DNA of 64,000 bases, from positions 496,001 through 560,000 of the forward strand of contig CAWHJF010000012.1 in NCBI GenBank assembly GCA_963829575.1. Direction: 5' to 3'. Under the pieces are notes generated by a model. The model was not told where the DNA came from and did no database searches. It saw nothing but the letters and a program-made list of their open reading frames with translations. Positions 35,429-44,246 of the stretch are shown here, piece after piece (positions within the stretch are counted from its first letter, which is position 1; each line of letters opens with the position of its first letter). The DNA comes from KACC-23026 sp963829575 (GTDB taxonomy: Bacteria; Bacillota; Bacilli; Bacillales; Sporolactobacillaceae). The translations under genes were made by a program, and so were the position numbers.

Positions 35429-36283
35429 ATGAATTCATCGATACAAACCATTATGGTAGTGGGAGCTGGGCAAATGGGAGCAGGAATTGCTCAAGTTTGC
35501 GCGGCATCCGGTTTTGATGTTCGGTTGTTTGATGCCAATTCTGTAGCGCTAGACAAAGGGTTTTCAGGCATTGAAGGGCGGCTCGAACGCCAGGTGCAAA
35601 AAGGACGGCTAAGTGAAGCGGATCAAGCAAGGACACTTGCCAATCTAAAAAAAGTAAACAGTATTGAAGCTTGCCAAGAGGTGGATTTGGTTATTGAAGC
35701 GGTTGTTGAGAATATGGAGGTCAAAACCTCTATTTTTCAAGAGTTAGATCGCCTGTCACCTACTCACACGATCTTAGCGTCTAATACATCTTCTTTGCCC
35801 ATTACCGAAATTGCGGCCGTTACGAACCGGCCAGAACAAGTGATTGGGATGCATTTTATGAACCCAGTTCCTGTGATGCAACTGGTGGAAGTGATCAGAG
35901 GTCTTCAAACTTCAGATGGGACGTTTGAAGCGATTGAAGCAACCGCTCAGGCATTAAATAAAACAGCTGTCCTCGTCAATGATTTTCCTGGTTTTGTTTC
36001 AAATCGTATTTTAATGCCGATGATCAACGAGGCGATTTACACGGTCTATGAGGGCGTCGCAACGCCAGAAGCGGTTGACCAAGTCATGAAGCTTGGCATG
36101 AACCATCCAATGGGGCCACTCACATTAGCTGATTTTATTGGTTTAGATACCTGTCTATCGATCATGGAGGTGCTCCACGAGGGGTTTGGGGATGACAAAT
36201 ACCGACCCTGTCCCCTTTTAAGAAAATATGTGAAAGCGGGCTGGCTTGGTAAAAAAACAGGCCGAGGGTTTTATACCTATTGA
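35429..36283 (+). CDS. mmgB: 3-hydroxybutyryl-CoA dehydrogenase
   Basis: A 284-residue NAD-dependent dehydrogenase. VVGAGQMGAGIAQVCAASGF near the N-terminus is the Rossmann nucleotide site; GMHFMNPVPVMQLVEVIRG around 138 carries the catalytic His; the C-terminal PMGPLTLADFIGLD motif is typical. It oxidises 3-hydroxyacyl-CoA to 3-ketoacyl-CoA for the preceding thiolase. Start ATG 35429 follows AAGGAGGGG. Confidence 0.93.
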   Translation: MNSSIQTIMVVGAGQMGAGIAQVCAASGFDVRLFDANSVALDKGFSGIEGRLERQVQKGRLSEADQARTLANLKKVNSIEACQEVDLVIEAVVENMEVKTSIFQELDRLSPTHTILASNTSSLPITEIAAVTNRPEQVIGMHFMNPVPVMQLVEVIRGLQTSDGTFEAIEATAQALNKTAVLVNDFPGFVSNRILMPMINEAIYTVYEGVATPEAVDQVMKLGMNHPMGPLTLADFIGLDTCLSIMEVLHEGFGDDKYRPCPLLRKYVKAGWLGKKTGRGFYTY

Positions 36284-36409
36284 AAAACAACGATTGGATT
36301 CCTTTTGATCGTGAATGATTGGCACACCTGTCAATTAGTCTGAAGTTGACCATCTGAAAAGCTACTTGAGATTTTGACTATAAAACGCTACAGAGAGCAG
36401 GTGCATGCC

Positions 36410-37549
36410 TTGAATTTCCAGTTCACACAAGAACAAGATAGGATGCGGCGCATGGTTCAAGAATTTGTCAAAAAGGACGTTCAGCCTGAAATTCAAAGAA
36501 TGGAAAAGGAAGACCGTTTCCCGGTTGAACTTGTCAAAAAAATGGGAGCCCTTGGTTTAATGGGGATTCCAATTCCACAGGAGTTTGGTGGCGCTGGGAT
36601 GGATTACGTCTCTTATATCATGGTGATCGAAGAAATTTCTAAGATGAGCCCGACGCTTGGTGCGATTCTTTCGGTGCACACATCAGTGGGAACCCATCCA
36701 ATTTTGTCATTTGGGTCAGATGAACAAAAAGCGCAGTTCATTCCAAAGCTTGCAGGTGGCACGTTTATCGGAGCCTTTGCTTTAACAGAGCCTGGCGCGG
36801 GGTCTGATGCAGCGAACCTGAAGACCCGAGCAGTTCGTGACGGTGAGTTCTATCGATTAAATGGCTCAAAACTCTTTATTACGAATGGAGAAGCGGCGGA
36901 TACCTTTATCGTGTTTGCGAAAACCGATCCTAGTAAGGGGTATAAAGGGATTACGGCTTTCATTGTGGAAAAAGGGACGCCTGGTTTTACCCATGGAAAA
37001 GCGGAACGAAAAATGGGCCTGCACGGATCGAGCACCGTGTCTTTACAATTTGAAGACGCTCAAGTGCCCTTAGCAAATCGGTTGGGTGAAGAGGGTGAAG
37101 GGTTCACGATTGCCATGGCGAATTTAAATAAGGGGCGAATTGGCATTGCCGCACAAGCCCTTGGAATCGCGGAAGGCGCCCTAGATCATGCGATCGCTTA
37201 TGCCAAAGAACGTAAGCAATTCGGGCGACCAATCGGCACCCAACAAGCAATTGGTTTTAAACTGGCGGATCTCGCCACGGAAGTCGAGGCGGCCAAACTA
37301 TTAGTCTATCAAGCCGCGGAGTTAGCCGGACGAGGGGCGCCTTGCACGAAGGAAGCCTCAATGGCAAAGCTCTGGGCATCCAAAACGGCTGTGCATACCG
37401 CAACTGAAGCCGTCCAAATTTTTGGTGGGTATGGCTACACCGAAGACTATCCCGTCGAGCGCTATTTCCGTGATGCCAAAATTACCGAGATCTACGAAGG
37501 AACCAGCGAAATTCAACATATTGTGATTTCCAAACAGTTACTGAATTAA
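36410..37549 (+). CDS. acdA: Acyl-CoA dehydrogenase
   Basis: A 379-residue flavoenzyme introducing the 2,3 double bond into acyl-CoA. Signatures GAFALTEPGAGSDAA around 125 (FAD/substrate) and the C-terminal QIFGGYGYTEDYPVERYFRD with IYEGTSEIQ, where the Glu is the expected catalytic base. I chose TTG 36410 (AGCAGGTG upstream), giving the exact length of B. subtilis AcdA; the frame is open 12 codons further upstream but without a ribosome binding site. It lies 126 bases after mmgB and 24 before a paralogue. Confidence 0.92.
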   Translation: MNFQFTQEQDRMRRMVQEFVKKDVQPEIQRMEKEDRFPVELVKKMGALGLMGIPIPQEFGGAGMDYVSYIMVIEEISKMSPTLGAILSVHTSVGTHPILSFGSDEQKAQFIPKLAGGTFIGAFALTEPGAGSDAANLKTRAVRDGEFYRLNGSKLFITNGEAADTFIVFAKTDPSKGYKGITAFIVEKGTPGFTHGKAERKMGLHGSSTVSLQFEDAQVPLANRLGEEGEGFTIAMANLNKGRIGIAAQALGIAEGALDHAIAYAKERKQFGRPIGTQQAIGFKLADLATEVEAAKLLVYQAAELAGRGAPCTKEASMAKLWASKTAVHTATEAVQIFGGYGYTEDYPVERYFRDAKITEIYEGTSEIQHIVISKQLLN

Positions 37550-37573
37550 TGGAATATAAAAGGAGATGCGGAA

Positions 37574-38716
37574 ATGAACTTTAAATTAAGCGAAGAACAT
37601 GAAATGCTAAGAAAAATGGTCCGTGATTTTGCATTAAAAGAAATAGAACCGACCGCAGCAGAGCGCGATGAAGAAGAACGGTATGATCATGCCATTTTTG
37701 AAAAGATGGCGGAACTTGGCTTAACCGGTATTCCGTGGGGTGAAGAATACGGTGGAATTGGCGCTGATTTTCTGAGCTACTGCATTGCTGTAGAAGAACT
37801 CTCTCGGGTCGATGCGTCCATTGGTGTTCAACTCTCGGCGCATACGTCACTTGCCAGCTGGCCATTATTTAAATTTGGGTCGGAAGAACAAAAGCAAAAG
37901 TACTTGAAACCGCTCGCTTTAGGAGAGAAAATGGGCGCCTACGGCTTAACAGAACCGGGCTCTGGTTCTGATGCTGGAGCGATGCGCACACTTGCAAAGC
38001 GAGAGGGCGAGGATTATGTGATTAATGGAAATAAAATTTTTATCACAAACGGCGGAATTGCTGATGTCTATATCGTGTTTGCATTAACCGATCCAGAGAG
38101 TAAGCACAAGGGCACAACCGCTTTTATTATTGAAAATGGAACACCTGGCTTTTCATTTGGAAAGAAAGAAAAGAAATTGGGGATCCGCTCCTCTCCGACA
38201 CTCGAACTCATTTTCGAAGACTGTCGGGTACCTGCAGAAAACGTTTTGGGTCAAGAGGGCGACGGCTTTAAAATTGCGATGATGACCTTAGATGGGGGTC
38301 GAAATGGGATTGCGGCTCAGGCGGTGGGCATTGCCCAAGGCGCTTTGGATAAAGCAACGGCGTATGCAAAAGAGCGTAAGCAGTTTGGAAAGTCAATCGG
38401 AAGCAATCAGGCCATTGCCTTTAAATTAGCCGATATGGCGACCAAAATTGAAGCGGCTCGGCTTTTAACCTATCAAGCGGCTTGGCTTGAGAGCGAAGGT
38501 CTTCCTTATGGGAAAGCGTCTGCCATGTCCAAATTATTCGCAGGCGATATTGCGATGGAGGTCACAACAGAAGCCGTTCAAGTGTATGGCGGTTATGGCT
38601 ATACAAAAGACTATCCCGTCGAACGCTACATGCGCGACGCCAAAATCACACAAATTTATGAAGGCACCAACGAAATTCAACGCATGGTCATCTCGCGTTA
38701 CTTATTGAAAGACTAA
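37574..38716 (+). CDS. Acyl-CoA dehydrogenase, second paralogue
   Basis: A 380-residue acyl-CoA dehydrogenase closely related to its upstream neighbour: GAYGLTEPGSGSDAGAM around 122, VYGGYGYTKDYPVERYMRD around 347, and IYEGTNEIQR with the catalytic Glu. Two adjacent paralogues suggest different chain-length or branched-chain preferences; proximity to icmF favours a short or branched-chain role (inference). Start ATG 37574 follows AAAGGAG. Confidence 0.9.
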   Translation: MNFKLSEEHEMLRKMVRDFALKEIEPTAAERDEEERYDHAIFEKMAELGLTGIPWGEEYGGIGADFLSYCIAVEELSRVDASIGVQLSAHTSLASWPLFKFGSEEQKQKYLKPLALGEKMGAYGLTEPGSGSDAGAMRTLAKREGEDYVINGNKIFITNGGIADVYIVFALTDPESKHKGTTAFIIENGTPGFSFGKKEKKLGIRSSPTLELIFEDCRVPAENVLGQEGDGFKIAMMTLDGGRNGIAAQAVGIAQGALDKATAYAKERKQFGKSIGSNQAIAFKLADMATKIEAARLLTYQAAWLESEGLPYGKASAMSKLFAGDIAMEVTTEAVQVYGGYGYTKDYPVERYMRDAKITQIYEGTNEIQRMVISRYLLKD

Positions 38717-38728
38717 GTCCTTGGGATT

Positions 38729-38750
38729 AAGAATGGCAAGCTATTCTTAG
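38729..38750 (+). terminator. Weak hairpin after the acyl-CoA dehydrogenase pair
   Basis: TAAGAAT pairs with ATTCTTA around an 8-base loop, without a T-tract. Possible attenuator or partial terminator before the TetR gene. Confidence 0.4.
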
Positions 38751-38855
38751 ATCATAGTACTTATTGGAAAGTCACCCGTTTCTTTTAAAATACTCTTAGT
38801 TGATGGGAGCGGAAATCAACTGGTAAAGCAGAGCCTTTAAGAAAGGAGGCTGGCC

Positions 38856-39512
38856 GTGAGGGATTCAAAGAATGTCATTACCCATGTGAAAGACGAGGAA
38901 CTAATCCGTAAACGGCGCGAGCAACTGGTTAAAGCGGCGGTTCAACTTTTTAGCGAAAAAGGCTTTCATCGGACGACCACGCGAGAACTTGCCAAAGCCT
39001 CTGGGTTCAGCATTGGTACGCTCTATGAATACATTCGTTCCAAAGAGGATGCGCTTTATCTGGTCTGTGACGATATCTATACTAAATTCCAAGATAAATT
39101 AAAGGATACGATTGAATTAACTGGCGACGGTTTAATGAGCTTAAGAGAAGCCATTGAATCGTGTTTAACGGTGATGGATGAGATGCAGGATGAGATTTTA
39201 GTCATGTATCAAGAAACGAAATCGTTATCCAAAGAATCCTTGCCTTATGTTTTGAAAAAAGAAGAAGCAATGACCTCGTATTTTAAAAAGGTTTTGGATT
39301 ATTGTAAGGATCAAGGCTCTTTAATATTGAGTGAAAAAGAACGGATTTATTTTTCGCATCACATCCTTGTCCAATGTCAAATGTGGGCGTTTCGCCGTTG
39401 GAGCTTAAGGCGGACGTTTGAACTAGAAGACGTGAAAGACTTGCTCGTTCAATCGATCTTTAACGGTTTAAAGCTCGATGCCGAAACGAGGGAACGACTC
39501 GCAAATAATTAA
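38856..39512 (+). CDS. TetR family transcriptional regulator
   Basis: A 218-residue regulator. The N-terminal helix-turn-helix is clear: KAAVQLFSEKGFHRTTTRELAKASGFSIGTLYEYIRSKEDAL (shown here as residues about 25-68). The C-terminal ligand domain is family-variable. Start GTG 38856 follows AAAGGAGG. It is 18 bases upstream of icmF in the same direction, an arrangement seen in other Bacillales, so it probably controls icmF and perhaps the acyl-CoA dehydrogenases in response to an acyl-CoA. It could be the FadR-like repressor for the 31723 operator, but this is not shown. Confidence 0.88.
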   Translation: MRDSKNVITHVKDEELIRKRREQLVKAAVQLFSEKGFHRTTTRELAKASGFSIGTLYEYIRSKEDALYLVCDDIYTKFQDKLKDTIELTGDGLMSLREAIESCLTVMDEMQDEILVMYQETKSLSKESLPYVLKKEEAMTSYFKKVLDYCKDQGSLILSEKERIYFSHHILVQCQMWAFRRWSLRRTFELEDVKDLLVQSIFNGLKLDAETRERLANN

Positions 39513-39530
39513 AAACAAGGGGGAGACGAC

Positions 39531-42500
39531 ATGCAATCGGAATTGTACAGACCGAAACATCCCGTTCGCTTTGTGACGGCTTCGAGTTTGTTTGATGGCC
39601 ATGACGCGTCAATTAACATTATGAGACGCCTTTTACAGCAAGGGGGGGCCGAAGTGATTCACCTTGGGCATAACCGAAGTGTAGGAGAAGTCGTCGACGC
39701 AGCTATTCAAGAAGATGTCCAAGGGATTGCCATATCCTCTTATCAAGGCGGGCATATGGAGTATTTTAAGTATATGTATGACCTGTTGAAAGAAAAAGGG
39801 GCCGGACATATTCGGATCTATGGAGGCGGTGGGGGTGTCATTCTTCCGAGTGAAATTAAAGCCTTGCACGAGTATGGAATGGCTCGGATTTTTTCACCGG
39901 ACGATGGCCGTGAGCTTGGCCTTCAAGGCATGATCAGTCAAATGCTTGAAGAATGCGATGTTCCAACAGTTACCGAACTGACGGATGAGTTGGAGAACGT
40001 GAAAACCGGTTCCTTTTCAGCCCTTTCGCGGGTGATCACGTATGTAGAGAACCACCCCCATCCTATAAATGAACTCGCCTCTACGCTGGATCCGCTTCAA
40101 ACGGACGTACACCAACGGGTAATCCCAGTGTTAGGAATTACGGGAACCGGTGGCGCTGGAAAAAGTTCGCTGACCGATGAACTCATTCGTCGTTTTTTGC
40201 GGAAGGATCCAGATCGTAAAATCGCCATCCTTTCGATTGATCCAACGAAACAAAAAACAGGTGGCGCCCTTCTCGGGGATCGGATTCGAATGAATGCCAT
40301 CCATCATCCGAATGTATTTATGCGTTCTATGGCGACACGCGATTCGAAAACCGAACTGTCTAATTCAGTGAAGGAAACCCTTCAAGTGATGAAACATGCG
40401 CCATTTGATTTGATTGTGGTTGAGACAAGCGGTATTGGCCAAGGCGATGCGGAAATTACCGAGATTTCAGATGTCTCTATGTACGTGATGACCAGTGAAT
40501 ATGGAGCACCCTCACAACTTGAAAAAATTGATATGATTGATTTCGCAGACCTGATTTGCATCAATAAATTTGATCGGAAAGGGTCCGTGGACGCCCTTCG
40601 CGATGTCAGTAAACAATATCAAAGAAGTCACCTGCTCTTTGATCGTGACCCGTCCCAAATGCCTGTCTATGGCACGATTGCAAGTCAGTTTAATGATGAG
40701 GGAACCAACCGTTTATTCAGTGCCCTAATGGAATGTCTACGTGATCGCACCCAAAATGAATCCTGGGGCAGTCTTGAGGAAGAGGATTTAACGGTAAAAA
40801 AAGAGAATGTCATTATTCCTGCGGGTCGCACCGGCTACTTAAATGAAATTGTCCAAACCATTTCGGATTATAAAACATTTGTTGAAGAAGAAGCGCGCCT
40901 TGCGCGCCGCGCTTATCAAGTAACGGGTACGATTGAAGCTTTGCAAGTAGAAGAAGAGGTGGATCAAGCCGAAATAGAAATGCTTGAACGCTATCAAAAC
41001 AAATGGTTTAGTCTTTTGCAACCGGAATCCCGGGAGATTTTAACCAATTGGGAGGCATTAAAAGACGCCTACGCTCAGGAGACCTTTACGAGTGTGGTCA
41101 GAGGTAAGGAGATCATAACGGAACTCACGACGAAAAGCTTATCCGGTCTCACGATCCCAAAAGTTTCGTTGCCGAACTATCATGATTGGGGCGACATCCT
41201 TTCCTGGGTTTATAAGGAGAATGTCCCTGGGTCGTTTCCGTATACAGCGGGAGTCTTCCCTTTTAAACGAAAAGGAGAAGATCCAAAGCGACAATTTGCA
41301 GGAGAGGGCACTCCGGAAAAGACAAACCGTCGCTTTCATTACTTATCAAAAGACGACGCGGCGAAACGGCTCAGTACTGCCTTCGACTCTGTCACCTTAT
41401 ATGGGGAAGATCCGAACCCACGGCCAGATATTTACGGAAAAGTCGGGGAGAGTGGGGTCAGTGTATGCACGCTCGACGATATGAAGAAGCTCTACGCTGG
41501 GTTTGATCTCTGTGCCCCGTCCACCTCTGTTTCCATGACCATCAATGGCCCAGCGCCTATTATCTTGGCGATGTTTATGAACACAGCGATCGATCAGCAA
41601 TTAGACAAATTCAGGGCAGAAAACGGACGCGAGCCAACGGATAAGGAAACCCAAGAGATTCGCGACTGGACGCTTGAAATGGTTAGAGGGACCGTTCAAG
41701 CGGATATTTTAAAAGAAGATCAGGGCCAAAACACCTGTATTTTTTCAACGGAATTTGCCCTCCGCATGATGGGCGACATTCAGCAATATTTTATTGATCA
41801 CAAGGTTCGAAATTATTATTCCGTATCCATTTCTGGGTATCACATTGCCGAAGCAGGTGCGAACCCAATCTCGCAATTGGCGTTTACCCTCGCCAATGGA
41901 TTCACTTATATTGAGTATTATCTAAGTCGTGGGATGAACATTGATGACTTCGCACCGAATCTGTCTTTCTTTTTCTCGAATGGACTGGATCCTGAATATA
42001 CCGTGATTGGCCGTGTAGCGCGGCGAATCTGGGCGATTGCGTTGAAAAAGAAATATGGAGCCAATGCGCGGAGTCAGAAATTAAAGTACCATACTCAAAC
42101 GTCTGGCCGGTCGCTTCATGCGCAGGAAATTGATTTTAATGATATTCGAACAACACTCCAAGCGCTTATGGCAATCTATGATAATTGTAATTCCCTGCAT
42201 ACCAATTCTTATGATGAAGCCATTACCACGCCTTCTGAAGAATCCGTGCGTCGAGCGATGGCGATTCAAATGATTATTACAAAAGAATTGGGTTGGGCGA
42301 AAAATGAGAATCCGCTTCAAGGCTCGTTTATTACGGAGGCGCTTACCGAATTGGTAGAGGAAGCGGTGCTCGCTGAGTTCGAGCGGATCAATGCAAGAGG
42401 GGGTGTACTTGGGGCCATGGAAGTCATGTACCAGCGAGGAAAAATTCAAGAAGAGTCGATGCTTTATGAGATGAAAAAGCACTCGGGGGACCTGCCAATC

Positions 42501-42788
42501 ATTGGCGTCAACACCTACTTGAACCCGAATCCACCTGAAGAAGAGGCGCGTGACCTACAGTTGGCACGGGCCAGTCAAAAGGAAAAAGAACAACAGCTTG
42601 AGAACCTTAATCAATTTAAACAATCCCACCAAAACGAGTCAGAGGCAGCACTTGAAAAATTAAAGCAAGCTGCTCTTGATGGGAAAAATAGTTTTGAAGA
42701 ATTGATGAATACCGTCCGCTGTGCAAGTCTTGGTCAAATCACCCATGCCCTCTATGAAGTGGGTGGCCAATACCGCCGGAATATGTAA
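39531..42788 (+). CDS. icmF: Fused isobutyryl-CoA mutase IcmF
   Basis: A 1085-residue fusion enzyme interconverting isobutyryl-CoA and n-butyryl-CoA with adenosylcobalamin. Order of domains: B12-binding (SLFDGHDASINIMRRLL, residues about 17-150), MeaB-like G-protein chaperone (P-loop GITGTGGAGKSSLTDE near 205 and NKFDRKG near 345), a linker, and the (beta/alpha)8 mutase domain from about residue 560 (VSMTINGPAPIILAMFMNTA around 680). It lets branched-chain and straight-chain C4 acyl-CoAs be exchanged, feeding the nearby beta-oxidation enzymes. Start ATG 39531 follows AAGGGGGAG. Confidence 0.95.
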   Translation: MQSELYRPKHPVRFVTASSLFDGHDASINIMRRLLQQGGAEVIHLGHNRSVGEVVDAAIQEDVQGIAISSYQGGHMEYFKYMYDLLKEKGAGHIRIYGGGGGVILPSEIKALHEYGMARIFSPDDGRELGLQGMISQMLEECDVPTVTELTDELENVKTGSFSALSRVITYVENHPHPINELASTLDPLQTDVHQRVIPVLGITGTGGAGKSSLTDELIRRFLRKDPDRKIAILSIDPTKQKTGGALLGDRIRMNAIHHPNVFMRSMATRDSKTELSNSVKETLQVMKHAPFDLIVVETSGIGQGDAEITEISDVSMYVMTSEYGAPSQLEKIDMIDFADLICINKFDRKGSVDALRDVSKQYQRSHLLFDRDPSQMPVYGTIASQFNDEGTNRLFSALMECLRDRTQNESWGSLEEEDLTVKKENVIIPAGRTGYLNEIVQTISDYKTFVEEEARLARRAYQVTGTIEALQVEEEVDQAEIEMLERYQNKWFSLLQPESREILTNWEALKDAYAQETFTSVVRGKEIITELTTKSLSGLTIPKVSLPNYHDWGDILSWVYKENVPGSFPYTAGVFPFKRKGEDPKRQFAGEGTPEKTNRRFHYLSKDDAAKRLSTAFDSVTLYGEDPNPRPDIYGKVGESGVSVCTLDDMKKLYAGFDLCAPSTSVSMTINGPAPIILAMFMNTAIDQQLDKFRAENGREPTDKETQEIRDWTLEMVRGTVQADILKEDQGQNTCIFSTEFALRMMGDIQQYFIDHKVRNYYSVSISGYHIAEAGANPISQLAFTLANGFTYIEYYLSRGMNIDDFAPNLSFFFSNGLDPEYTVIGRVARRIWAIALKKKYGANARSQKLKYHTQTSGRSLHAQEIDFNDIRTTLQALMAIYDNCNSLHTNSYDEAITTPSEESVRRAMAIQMIITKELGWAKNENPLQGSFITEALTELVEEAVLAEFERINARGGVLGAMEVMYQRGKIQEESMLYEMKKHSGDLPIIGVNTYLNPNPPEEEARDLQLARASQKEKEQQLENLNQFKQSHQNESEAALEKLKQAALDGKNSFEELMNTVRCASLGQITHALYEVGGQYRRNM

Positions 42789-42915
42789 AAGAGGTTCGTG
42801 TATTCAGAATACGCGCAATCGATCCGCTAAGTAGGGTAAAAGGCAAAGTTATAAAAAGAAGCGGCCACTAGATCCGTTAGAACCCAGATCAGGTGCTTAA
42901 ATCAAGAAAATGGGG

Positions 42916-43021
42916 TGAATAACGGAACGGATGTCCGGGCCCCGCCTGAAACGAACGTAAAGAGAACAAATAGCGGAATGGAGGTCCCCTTACCCAAATT
43001 AGGAGAGGCGCCATTCCGTTA
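42916..43021. repeat. Two tandem copies of the CGGAAYGGA-GTCC hairpin family
   Basis: ATAACGGAACGGATGTCCG at 42914 is identical to the pta terminator flank (about 4230-4248). Next to it, CGGAATGG (42973-42980) pairs with CCATTCCG (about 43011-43018). Together with 4241 and 29406 this makes four related copies. Confidence 0.65.
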
Positions 43022-43132
43022 AACGCTTTTAACAGGAAAACTTTCCATAACAATTGTATAAAAACGCCATGACGGTCTATAATGTAGAAAGCCATTTTAA
43101 CCGATATATAGGTTATTATTTATAAAAAAAAT

Positions 43133-43161
43133 TTGCACTTGAGTCTGAAAGTTTATATAGT
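43133..43161 (+). promoter_or_regulatory. Sigma-A promoter of rpoE
   Basis: TTGCAC (43133-43138), 17 bases, TATAGT (43156-43161). The resulting leader would be about 145 bases and contain the inverted repeat at 43236-43282. Confidence 0.6.
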
Positions 43162-43235
43162 AGAGAATAGGATTCTTTTTAGATCATTAACGGCATGAAG
43201 ATCAGCTCAGTGGTCTTTTTAAAATTAAAGTACGC

Positions 43236-43282
43236 CGTACTGAAATTCTATGACCTGAAATAATATAGGTGAATTTCGTACG
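43236..43282 (+). promoter_or_regulatory. Long inverted repeat in the rpoE leader
   Basis: CGTACTGAAATTC..ACCT (43236-43255) pairs with AGGTGAATTTCGTACG (43267-43282), about 15 pairs with small interruptions. It ends about 20 bases before the Shine-Dalgarno sequence. It may be an RNA hairpin or a DNA operator. Confidence 0.6.
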
Positions 43283-43312
43283 ATTTGTAACTTGTCCGAA
43301 GGGGTGGGAGTT

Positions 43313-43849
43313 ATGGCGAAGAACAGCGTATCCGAAAAACCAATTTTGGAAAAAGTCTATACTATTTTATCAAACGGGAAACAACCCCGTACATTTTACG
43401 AGTTAATTGATGAAGTTAAAGAGGAACAGTTGGTAGGCGTAGACCATGACGAATATTTGGCACGTCTTTATACCAATATGAATTTAGACGGACGTTTTTT
43501 GAGCATCGGTGAAAATTTCTGGGGGTTGCGAGCTTGGTATCCAGTTGAGCAACGGACAGAAGAAGCAGCGGCTAAAATTTCAACGAAGCGTAAAAGAAGA
43601 AAAGCCGATGACGATTATGGGTTTGACGGCTATGAAGACGACTTCGATGACATCGATGATGATCTGGACGTGGATCTCTATGAAGACGATTCTGATGCGG
43701 ACGATGAAGAGGAAGACGAACTGTTTGAACAGGATTCCGATGACGAGTTTGACGACGACGATGAGGACTTCTCTGATGATGAAGAATCATCCGATCTAGA
43801 AGACGACGATGAGGAAGAAGACGAGTTTGATGAGGAAGAAGACGACTAA
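43313..43849 (+). CDS. rpoE: RNA polymerase delta subunit
   Basis: A 178-residue protein with the two-part design of Firmicute delta. The N-terminal HARE-HTH domain (residues about 1-90) includes FYELIDEVKEEQ and FLSIGENFWGLRAWYPVEQ. The C-terminal half is almost entirely Asp and Glu and is disordered. Delta displaces nucleic acid from RNA polymerase and aids recycling. Start ATG 43313 follows GGGGTGGGAG. The rpoE-pyrG order is the same as in B. subtilis. Confidence 0.95.
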   Translation: MAKNSVSEKPILEKVYTILSNGKQPRTFYELIDEVKEEQLVGVDHDEYLARLYTNMNLDGRFLSIGENFWGLRAWYPVEQRTEEAAAKISTKRKRRKADDDYGFDGYEDDFDDIDDDLDVDLYEDDSDADDEEEDELFEQDSDDEFDDDDEDFSDDEESSDLEDDDEEEDEFDEEEDD

Positions 43850-43956
43850 GCATGCAACGCGCCTGAAAGTTGAAAAAAATAAACAGATTGTTGTTTATAA
43901 ATGAGATGATGAACGAGCAATATCTCGTATAAAAACAGGTATAGAAAAAATGTCTA

Positions 43957-43997
43957 TTGATAAATGTGCCTTTCTTTGATAAAATCACATTCGGGCT
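43957..43997 (+). promoter_or_regulatory. pyrG promoter with GGGCT start (CTP-sensing reiterative transcription)
   Basis: TTGATA (43957-43962), 17 bases, TAAAAT (43980-43985); the transcript should start at GGGCT (43993-43997), 8 bases later. In B. subtilis pyrG a GGGC start site adds extra G residues when CTP is low, and the poly-G tail pairs with the pyrimidine arm of the downstream terminator. All elements are present here. Confidence 0.85.
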
Positions 43998-44027
43998 AAA
44001 AATTTGTTTATAAAAACAATGACTCAA

Positions 44028-44069
44028 AAGTGGCCCCTCAAATGTTGAGGGGGCACTTTTTTTATTTTA
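44028..44069 (+). terminator. pyrG attenuator terminator
   Basis: GTGGCCCCTCAA pairs with TTGAGGGGGCAC around a 3-base loop and is followed by T7. The CCCCTC arm can pair with a 5' poly-G extension. The remaining leader (44070-44246) shows no further strong structure. Confidence 0.9.
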
Positions 44070-44246
44070 AGCGATCAAACAGCTTGGATCGTAGCTCGTT
44101 CAGTAAAATCGATACATTTGGATTAAACGGGTGTCCCACCTTTTAAAACAAATCAAATAGATGCTTTGGGTGAGAATGAGCTCCCAATTTCATGGCTTTA
44201 TTGTCGACGTTTTTTGAACATACTATTATTAAAAGGGGGAACAAAC

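Larger units (their letters stand above)
42789..43312. other. Long intergenic region icmF/rpoE with repeat hairpins and rpoE leader
   Basis: This 520-base gap holds two copies of the GGAACGGATGTCC hairpin family (42916-42957 and 42971-43021), a possible TTGTAT/TATAAT pair around 43054-43083, the rpoE promoter (43133-43161) and a long inverted repeat just before rpoE (43236-43282). No open frame there looks real. Confidence 0.7.

Noticed and set aside
43572..44027. 151-codon minus-strand frame opposite rpoE
   Set aside because: It is the complement of the Asp/Glu-rich tail of rpoE, giving an artificial His/Arg-rich frame.
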